In this document: piece after piece, positions 57,194-64,000 of the stretch
How positions within the stretch are numbered: the first letter of the stretch is position 1
How the letters are laid out: each line of letters opens with the position of its first letter
Program-made: the position numbers and the translations under genes
Assembly: GCA_021201535.1 (NCBI GenBank)
Contig: JAJQEU010000120.1
Location: 1 to 64,000 of the forward strand
Source: Clostridiales bacterium
Lineage (GTDB): Bacteria > Bacillota > Clostridia > Lachnospirales > Lachnospiraceae
DNA: 64,000 nucleotides
Reading direction: 5' to 3'
Notes under the pieces: generated by a model
Databases searched by the model: none
What the model was told of the DNA's origin: nothing
The model's input: the letters and a program-made list of their open reading frames with translations, nothing else

Positions 57194-59791
57194 TCAGGCA
57201 TCCTCTGACGTGGATTCCTCCGATGTGGATTCCTCTGACGCGGATTCCTCCGTACTGCTCCATTTTCCCGCAAACACTTCGTCATCCGTCCTGCCGAATG
57301 TTGTGGTGTAAAAATAGTTCACTGTGCTGTCACTGATATATTCCTGGAAATAATACGCGTTGTCACGGCGTCTGCAGAGTGTATCCAGTCCGTCGCCGTT
57401 CCAGTCGCCGACCAGAATCTCATCGTCGTCCGCATAGCCGTATACAAACACATCATCCGCCGTCGTGCTCTGAAGCGTTGCATCGTTGGTCAGATAGAAG
57501 GTCCTGCCGCGCTGCGCACAGATCGTATCGATGCCGTCTCCATCCCAGTCGCCGACCAGCATGACGTCGGTCGCTCTGCCGTAATCCAGCACAATATCCG
57601 CAATCGTTGACTCAAAGGCGGAATCATTCGAAAAGTAATAGCGGTTTCCGTCCCTTCGTACACAGATCGTATCGATACCGTCCCCGTCCCAGTCGCCGAC
57701 CAGAACCTCATCATCCGCTCTTCCGTAATCCAGCACGATATCCGCCACTGTGGACTGGAAGGCAGGATCATTGGAAAAGAAAAACCGGTTTCCGCGGCGC
57801 ACACAGATCGTATCAATGCCATCCCCGTCCCAGTCGCCGATCAGGACTTCGTCGTCCGCTCTTCCGTAATCAAGAGAATTGGTCGTTGTGGATTCTGTCA
57901 GCACATCCTGGAAAAAGAAGGTATTCCCTCGGCGCACCGCCAGCGTATCGGGCGCGATCTCATCCGGCTCAGTTCCCGGAAGATAGTAGGCTACCCAGGT
58001 AATTTCACCGCTTGTGTATAAAGTATTAAAGCTGGTATAGCTGGAAAATTCACTCATCGCATCCTCTGTCCAGGTCTCATTGCCGGCAGGATAATATGCG
58101 GTGAGCACGCAGTCCTCAAAAATCCGGGATTCCACGTCGGGCGCGTCGCCGGTAAAATATACCTCCGTCAGCCCGCTGCACTGTCCGAACGACTCATTGC
58201 CCATACTTGCGAGCGTAGAGGGAAACGTGAGTACAGACAGACCGGAGCAGTAGTAAAACGCTTCGTCATCAATCGACTCCAGTCCCTCCGGGAAATTTAT
58301 CTCAGCGAGCGCGCTGCAGTCATAAAACGCATATTCGCCGATAGCTGTCACAGTCCCGAGGATCTCAACCACGGTCAGGCTGCTGCAGGCGTAAAATGTA
58401 TAATCCGGAATCTCCGTTACGCCGGAAGGAATATCGATACTTTCCAGACTGCTGCAATTATAAAACGCATACTCGCCGATTGCGGCAATACCATCCGGAA
58501 GCTCAATACCGCTCAGGCTGCTGCAGTTATAAAATGTATTTACTCCGATTTCCGTCACACCGGAAGGAATATTCGTTTCCTCCAGAGCCGTGCACCCTGC
58601 GAACGCGTAGGAACCGATATCGGTCACACTGTCCGGCAGCTCGATTCGGAGCAGGCTGTCACAATTATAAAAAGCATAATCGGAAACAGTTGTCACGTTT
58701 TCCGCTACGGTCCATTCCGTACCGGTTTTTGCCTCCGGATATTTTTCAAGAATGATATCATCCCCGGAAACACTGTAAAGAACCCCGGACTCAGAAAAAT
58801 ACAGCGTATTTGCCGTATCTACGGTAATACTCTCAAGATTCGTGCACCCCACAAACGCCGTGGATCCGATGGATGTCACATTCGCGGGAATGCGGATCTC
58901 TGTCAGACCCGTACATCCGTAGAACACATTGTCCCCGATACTCTCCACGCCCTCCGGCAGATCAATCTCTGTCAGACTGCTGCATTTATAAAACGCGTTA
59001 TCACCGATACTGGTCAGACCCTCCGGAAGCGTCACGTCGGACAGGCTGCTGCACATATAAAATGCGCTGTCCTCTATACTGGTCACCGTGTCCGGAATCG
59101 TGACACAGGTCAGGCTGGTACAGCTGGAAAACATGGCTTTGCCCAATTCAGTCAAACCGCTCTGAATATCCACATCAACCAGACTGGTACAGCAGTAAAA
59201 TACGCCGATACCCATACTGGAAACACTGGCGGGAATCACCACGCTTTCCAGTTTGCTGCAGCTCATAAACGCATAAATGCCGATGGATGTCACTCCTTCC
59301 GGAATCGTGACGCTGGTCAGCTTGCTGCATTTGTAAAACGTGCTGTTTCCTATGTCCGTCAAACTGTCCGCGAGTGTCAGGGAAATCAATGCCGTACTGT
59401 TATAAAACGCATAGTCTCCTATCCCTGTAACTCCGTCTTCAATCACGATACTTTTGATTTTTTTCCGGCTCGAATACCACGGCGCATGGGTGGTGGATGA
59501 ATAATCCTCCATCGCGCCGCTTCCGCTGATCGTCAGAACACCGTCGCTGTACAGCGTCCAGGTCAGATTTTCTCCGCATTCTCCGCTGGATGAAACACTG
59601 GCCACAGATCCATTTTCAGAAGCATCCGTCTCATCCGATCCGGATGCATCATCCGCATCTGACTCTTCATCCGCAGACGTTTCATCCGCAGTCACAGTAT
59701 CTGCATTGTCATCTGTCGCCGCCCATCCGGTCGAAGTCATCGTGAAACACATGGCAGCCGCCAGCAGGACCGCCAAACATCTTTTTTTCAT
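57194..59791 (-). CDS. Secreted BspA-like leucine-rich-repeat (LRR_5) protein with C-terminal five-repeat GDWDGDG module
   Basis: Signal peptide MKKRCLAVLLAAAMCFTMTSTGWA; about 20 LRRs (IGDYAFYNCSSLxxIxLPxGVTxI); repeated DEVLVGDWDGDGIDTICVRRGNRFFFSND. Confidence 0.93.
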   Translation of the reverse strand: MKKRCLAVLLAAAMCFTMTSTGWAATDDNADTVTADETSADEESDADDASGSDETDASENGSVASVSSSGECGENLTWTLYSDGVLTISGSGAMEDYSSTTHAPWYSSRKKIKSIVIEDGVTGIGDYAFYNSTALISLTLADSLTDIGNSTFYKCSKLTSVTIPEGVTSIGIYAFMSCSKLESVVIPASVSSMGIGVFYCCTSLVDVDIQSGLTELGKAMFSSCTSLTCVTIPDTVTSIEDSAFYMCSSLSDVTLPEGLTSIGDNAFYKCSSLTEIDLPEGVESIGDNVFYGCTGLTEIRIPANVTSIGSTAFVGCTNLESITVDTANTLYFSESGVLYSVSGDDIILEKYPEAKTGTEWTVAENVTTVSDYAFYNCDSLLRIELPDSVTDIGSYAFAGCTALEETNIPSGVTEIGVNTFYNCSSLSGIELPDGIAAIGEYAFYNCSSLESIDIPSGVTEIPDYTFYACSSLTVVEILGTVTAIGEYAFYDCSALAEINFPEGLESIDDEAFYYCSGLSVLTFPSTLASMGNESFGQCSGLTEVYFTGDAPDVESRIFEDCVLTAYYPAGNETWTEDAMSEFSSYTSFNTLYTSGEITWVAYYLPGTEPDEIAPDTLAVRRGNTFFFQDVLTESTTTNSLDYGRADDEVLIGDWDGDGIDTICVRRGNRFFFSNDPAFQSTVADIVLDYGRADDEVLVGDWDGDGIDTICVRRDGNRYYFSNDSAFESTIADIVLDYGRATDVMLVGDWDGDGIDTICAQRGRTFYLTNDATLQSTTADDVFVYGYADDDEILVGDWNGDGLDTLCRRRDNAYYFQEYISDSTVNYFYTTTFGRTDDEVFAGKWSSTEESASEESTSEESTSEDA

Positions 59792-59846
59792 ACAGTCACT
59801 CCTCCTGTCTCTTATTTTCATGATTTCTACCATCCATCCGGCAGGA

Positions 59847-61589
59847 TCAGTCTCCTGCCAGAATCGTGTCAATCTCCGCGGAAGTCAGGTCATATCCATA
59901 GAATGTGGAATAAAAATCGGATATGTAACTGCGCACATCGCTCTCCGAGATCGAACCCCTGATCCTCCATGCCGCCCACACGGCCTCCAGAACGCTCTCA
60001 CAGGTGCCGCCCGTCCAGCTGCGGAAACCGGACGGATTCACAACCACCTCGTAATCAGAAGAAATCTGTGTCCGTACCATATTTCCATTCTGATCCAGGA
60101 ATGCGTCCGAATTGAACGTGCCATCGCCATTGTTAATATGAGAATAAACCGTCCACTGTCCGTAGGTTTCCGCTTTCGAAGCCTCAATGGAACTCTTAAC
60201 ATAGGAATTCGCCGCAATAACCAACGGGAAATTGCTCAGACCCAGGCTGTAATCTACCGTGTCGGTATCCTCGTCTCCCAGATCGACCGTATAGCTGCCC
60301 TGGAGATAATAATAACTCTTCGCCTCCTGTGTATATCCCTTTGATCCGGTCACCGTCCATGAACCGTAAGAATATCGAATCGGCGTCGTGTAATAAAGCG
60401 TCGCAAACAAACCGTACTCCTTGCTGGCCGTATTTGTCACGCTCGCATAGGAGAGCAGCGAAGTAATCACCTGCGTGGTCTGACATCTCCAGTTTTCTAT
60501 CACAGCGCATCCGGTACCGGACATGATCGTAAAATCGGTGGCAGTCAGAGAATAGGTGCAGTCCGCATCCCAGTCGCTCACATACAGCGTATACATGGGA
60601 TCCGAACCCGAAACCGCATTCTGCACATTGCTGATCGCTGTGTCCACCCAGGAAACATACGCGGATGCCAGTGCGGGCGCGTTACTGCCTCCCTCCGCCG
60701 AACGATCTCCCAGAATCGTTCCGAGCGTTGTCATCACCGTCTCAATATTGGAAAGGCTGGTCAGCTCCGGAACAACCTGATAATCAATACCCGCCGCCTT
60801 TAAGGCGGACACGTCGGAATCACTCAGGCAGGTGTCTCCGCTTGTCTCGATGACAATATCCGGCATGATCGCAATGAGCTGTGCCAGGCCGTCGCTGTCA
60901 AGTCCGGCGGAACCGTCGCCGCTCCACACAGCCGTGGCACCGGACAAGTCAGAAAACGCGCTGTTGGATGAGGCCAGCGCCAGCGTCTCCTCATCCGTCG
61001 CCAGCAAACAGCTGCCCGAACCCAGCATTGACACCATGACGGCGAGCTCTCCGACCGCAGCCACCGTACCGCTCTGCTCGAGCGTGACCTGGTTTCCGTA
61101 TTCATCCACGACCTGCTTATCCGTGTCTACATTCCCGGCGACCGCCTCCTCGCCTCCGTCTCCGGTCTGATTATCCACGCCAGACTCAGAGGTCTCCGAT
61201 CCGGCCGTTGTAGATTCGGTCGAGGTTGTCTCAGAAGAATCTGTCGTAGTCCCGGAATCGGTTGCCGCGCCGAGACTCTCTCCCGACTCATCATACTGTA
61301 ATATATATCCGCTTCCCTCTTCCGCATCCTCCGAAACCACGCCGACCTCCTCCGGATCAGACTGCCGTTCCGAATCATCTTCCGTGGTGAGATCCGGGAG
61401 AACATCGCTCTCATCCTCATTTTCCGGATGATTCTCCGCGATCTCAAACGGCGGATCCAGATCAATAAATCCTTCATCCACGGCCTTGTAGATCAGCTGT
61501 TCCAGCGTATCGCTGTAACGGCATCCCGTAAGCGAAAAAAGCATACAGAAAACCAGCGCCACAGCTAAAATTCTTTTCCAGACCTTCAT
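59847..61589 (-). CDS. Lipoprotein with periplasmic-binding-protein-like (BtuF/helical-backbone receptor-like) domain
   Basis: Lipobox LFSLTGCRY; DEYGNQVTLEQSGTVAAVGELAVMVSMLGSGSCLLATDEETL...IMPDIVIETSGDTCLSDSDVSALKAAGIDYQVVPELTSLSNIETVMTTLGTILG. Confidence 0.7.
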   Translation of the reverse strand: MKVWKRILAVALVFCMLFSLTGCRYSDTLEQLIYKAVDEGFIDLDPPFEIAENHPENEDESDVLPDLTTEDDSERQSDPEEVGVVSEDAEEGSGYILQYDESGESLGAATDSGTTTDSSETTSTESTTAGSETSESGVDNQTGDGGEEAVAGNVDTDKQVVDEYGNQVTLEQSGTVAAVGELAVMVSMLGSGSCLLATDEETLALASSNSAFSDLSGATAVWSGDGSAGLDSDGLAQLIAIMPDIVIETSGDTCLSDSDVSALKAAGIDYQVVPELTSLSNIETVMTTLGTILGDRSAEGGSNAPALASAYVSWVDTAISNVQNAVSGSDPMYTLYVSDWDADCTYSLTATDFTIMSGTGCAVIENWRCQTTQVITSLLSYASVTNTASKEYGLFATLYYTTPIRYSYGSWTVTGSKGYTQEAKSYYYLQGSYTVDLGDEDTDTVDYSLGLSNFPLVIAANSYVKSSIEASKAETYGQWTVYSHINNGDGTFNSDAFLDQNGNMVRTQISSDYEVVVNPSGFRSWTGGTCESVLEAVWAAWRIRGSISESDVRSYISDFYSTFYGYDLTSAEIDTILAGD

Positions 61590-61763
61590 AAATGCATCTC
61601 CTCCTGTCGTCTGTTTTCTGTCTGATCACAGCACGCCCACCGGCTGTGAAGGGTTTCTCATTGCTTCGCTATGGTCAGAGTACCGATCTGTCATTTCCCG
61701 CCAGATGCCCGGGCAAATCGATCCTCTCAACATAACAAAGATTGCCTGCTTCGTATGCTTTTT

Positions 61764-61795
61764 ATGCCGGAACCGCGGTAAGGCGGTTCCGGCAT
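61764..61795. other. Perfect 13-bp hairpin between the two secreted-protein genes
   Basis: ATGCCGGAACCGC-ggtaag-GCGGTTCCGGCAT. Confidence 0.85.
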
Positions 61796-61903
61796 ACGAC
61801 TGCTGCGCAGTCATCAGCATCAGTGAAAATCATCCGATATCCAGTCATCCGGGTGTGAAGTTACCCCCATCTGCCTGTCTGTCAGTAAGACTTTCAAAGT
61901 CGT

Positions 61904-64000
61904 TTACTTCCAGTCAATGACGAATACATCATTGTTGCTGGTCGCCTGCGTCATCCGAATGGAAGTCGCCAGTGTCGTATCCTCAATGCCGCTCTGGAAG
62001 AAGATATTGGTGCCGCGACGAAGCGCCAGCTCATCAGAACCGTTGCCGTCCCAGTCGCCGACCAGAGCCTCATCGGTATCTTTGCCGAGGTCAGTCACAG
62101 TGACATCCGCTGTCGTAGAAGTGAATGACGCGTCATTCGAGAAGAAGTATGTGGTGCCGTCGCGGCGCGCGCAGATGGTCACAGAGCCGTCGCCGTCCCA
62201 GTCGCCGACCAGAATCTCATCGGATGCTCTGCCGTAATCCAGCACGACCGCGGCCTTCGTGGATGTGAGATCGTTCGAGAAGTAGTAGGTATTTCCGCGG
62301 CGTACGCAGAGCGTATCCTTGCCGTCGTTATCCCAGTCGCCTACGATTACCTCATCGGTGGTCCTGCCGTAATCCAGCTTCACATCCTCTGTCGTGGCGC
62401 TAAATGTGGTGTCATTCGAGAAGTAGTAAGTATTTCCGCGGCGTACGCAGAAGGTCTCCACGCCGTCGCCGTCCCAGTCGCCGACCAGAACCTCATCGTC
62501 CACTCTGCCGTAATCCACAGATGTGCTGTAGGTGTCATCTCCCAGTGCGTCATAGAGATAGAAGGTGTTTCCGCTGCGAATCGCCAGCGTGTCGCCGGTA
62601 TATGTCTCAGCAGTCGCCTTCTCCAGTGAGTTTGCTGCCTCTGTCAGAGCTGCAAGAGCTTCATCGATGGTTTCCTGCGTTGCTTTGCCGGACAGAACAT
62701 CCTGTACAGCTGCGTAAGCATCCTCAAGGGCTGCCCAGCTCTCAGCTGTATAGTCGCTCTCATCCAGAAGGTCGATCAGAAGAGCCGCATACTCAGCAGC
62801 TGTCTCAAGAGACGCGGTATCACCGTTCATCGTCAGATCCGCGATTGCGTCAATGATTGCCTGTGCCATCGCATCCACATCATCCTGCTCGGAAATCAGC
62901 TTGGTATAGTCAACCGCAGCAATCGCTGCCTCCACCTCACTGAGATCCATGAAATCATCCTCATTCAGAGCTTCCGCTGCAGCAATGGCTTCCTCTACCG
63001 CCGAGTAATCAGCGCCATAGGTCGCATATGTACCTTCCACATCCGTATCCGGAACCCACACATGCTCTACCATGTGATCCGCATAGTTCTGCAGGGTTTC
63101 CTGAAGGTTTGCGCCGTAGCCGTAATCTCCGCTGTTGTAGTACGCGATGATCTCTGTATAATTGGTCGTGTTGGAAGCATATCCGCCGTGGCCCGCATCC
63201 TCGGAATCATCCGTCTCGGCATCCAGAGCGATCAGTTCTGTCAGGTCAAGATATTTCTCCACGCCGTTCACGGTCATGGTAATGTACTCATGAGTCTCAT
63301 CCTCCGGCTTCGTCTCCGTTGCATACTCGGTCAGAAGCAGATAAGCAGTCTCGTTGCTGCTGTATGCAGGTGTCAGGAGATTGCCGTTTGCCTCAGCCTC
63401 GCCGGACAGCGCATACTCGATACCTACCTGAATCGCCGCAATGATGGCATCCTTGTCATAGACATAGTTCTCCTGATCCGGAACCTGATCATAGGTCTCA
63501 TCAACCGCATCCCAGTTGGTTCCGATATAGTAGAACGCCACGTCCTCTACAGACTCATCCTTTACATGCGCGCACTCGTCAAACATGAACATAACCATGG
63601 CCACCGGATTGATCGCCTCATTCACCTCAGCCAGCTCATCCATGTAAGCATAGGTCTGAACGTAAGGCATGAACATCGGAGTCGTCGGCGCATAATTGTA
63701 ACCATTGTTGCCGATCGTAACGCCGCTCGAGCTCTCATCCATAACCAGCGGCATTTCATCTGCCGAATAACCGAGATCCGCAAGCTCTGCAAGTACAGCC
63801 GCCTTGTCGGTGGAAACAACTCCTTCCGTACTTGTAGCGTTATTTCCGCCCGATCCATAGCTGTATCCGCTCGCACCGAGGACAATGATATCCACGTCAC
63901 ACTCTTCCATCAGAGATTCAAACGTATAGGTTCCCTCGATGTAATTAAAATTCTGAACCTCTGCATAGCAGTCCGCGCGAACATTACCCACATCCGTCGG
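61904..64000 (-). CDS. Large secreted protein, 5'-truncated by the window edge: N-terminal binding-like region, FIVAR-like repeats, C-terminal five-repeat GDWDGDG module
   Basis: Frame is open to the window end; LLDESDYTAESWAALEDAYAAVQDVLSGKATQETIDEALAALTEAANSL (FIVAR-like); DEVLVGDWDGDGVETFCVRRGNTYYFSND repeats. Confidence 0.85.
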   Translation of the reverse strand, partial: PTDVGNVRADCYAEVQNFNYIEGTYTFESLMEECDVDIIVLGASGYSYGSGGNNATSTEGVVSTDKAAVLAELADLGYSADEMPLVMDESSSGVTIGNNGYNYAPTTPMFMPYVQTYAYMDELAEVNEAINPVAMVMFMFDECAHVKDESVEDVAFYYIGTNWDAVDETYDQVPDQENYVYDKDAIIAAIQVGIEYALSGEAEANGNLLTPAYSSNETAYLLLTEYATETKPEDETHEYITMTVNGVEKYLDLTELIALDAETDDSEDAGHGGYASNTTNYTEIIAYYNSGDYGYGANLQETLQNYADHMVEHVWVPDTDVEGTYATYGADYSAVEEAIAAAEALNEDDFMDLSEVEAAIAAVDYTKLISEQDDVDAMAQAIIDAIADLTMNGDTASLETAAEYAALLIDLLDESDYTAESWAALEDAYAAVQDVLSGKATQETIDEALAALTEAANSLEKATAETYTGDTLAIRSGNTFYLYDALGDDTYSTSVDYGRVDDEVLVGDWDGDGVETFCVRRGNTYYFSNDTTFSATTEDVKLDYGRTTDEVIVGDWDNDGKDTLCVRRGNTYYFSNDLTSTKAAVVLDYGRASDEILVGDWDGDGSVTICARRDGTTYFFSNDASFTSTTADVTVTDLGKDTDEALVGDWDGNGSDELALRRGTNIFFQSGIEDTTLATSIRMTQATSNNDVFVIDWK

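Noticed and set aside
57900-59450. Regular tandem repeat that could suggest an array
   Set aside because: Period about 69 bp in frame with 23-aa LRR_5 units; it is protein-coding repetition, not CRISPR.
62000-62560. Repeated GCCGTCCCAGTCGCCGAC blocks
   Set aside because: Codes for GDWDGDG repeats in frame; not a CRISPR or regulatory array.

Overview
This is a 64-kb, moderately high-GC Firmicutes chromosomal window, probably Lachnospiraceae/Clostridia (inferred from gene content and order; not tested). Essentially every credible gene lies on the minus strand. Main blocks, in coordinate order: carAB, serS and glyA; the housekeeping cluster priA-def-fmt-rsmB-rlmN-prpC-prkC-rsgA-rpe-thiN followed by cobU-cobS; a biotin-dependent carboxyltransferase cluster without a visible OadB pump subunit; apt, capA-like, a HEAT-methyltransferase fusion, ogt and an amidase; cobalamin genes cbiC and cbiB flanked by two AT-rich accessory genes; nifU/nifS; a contiguous phosphate regulon pstSCAB-phoU-Na/Pi symporter-phoP-phoR; purL; and a cluster of large secreted proteins (BspA-like LRR, metal/corrinoid-receptor-like lipoprotein, FIVAR protein), two of which share a five-repeat GDWDGDG module. 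The strongest leads are: (1) a 683-bp cassette carrying a phage-polyvalent-protein-like gene, flanked by an exact 32-bp duplication of the cbiC 3' end and its Shine-Dalgarno; (2) a possible soluble transcarboxylase-like locus; (3) the shared five-repeat secreted module; (4) matching TGTAAA box arrays at two places in the phosphate operon; (5) several small dispersed palindromic repeats. No rRNA, tRNA or CRISPR array was seen. All homology calls are from reading the translations, with no database search.
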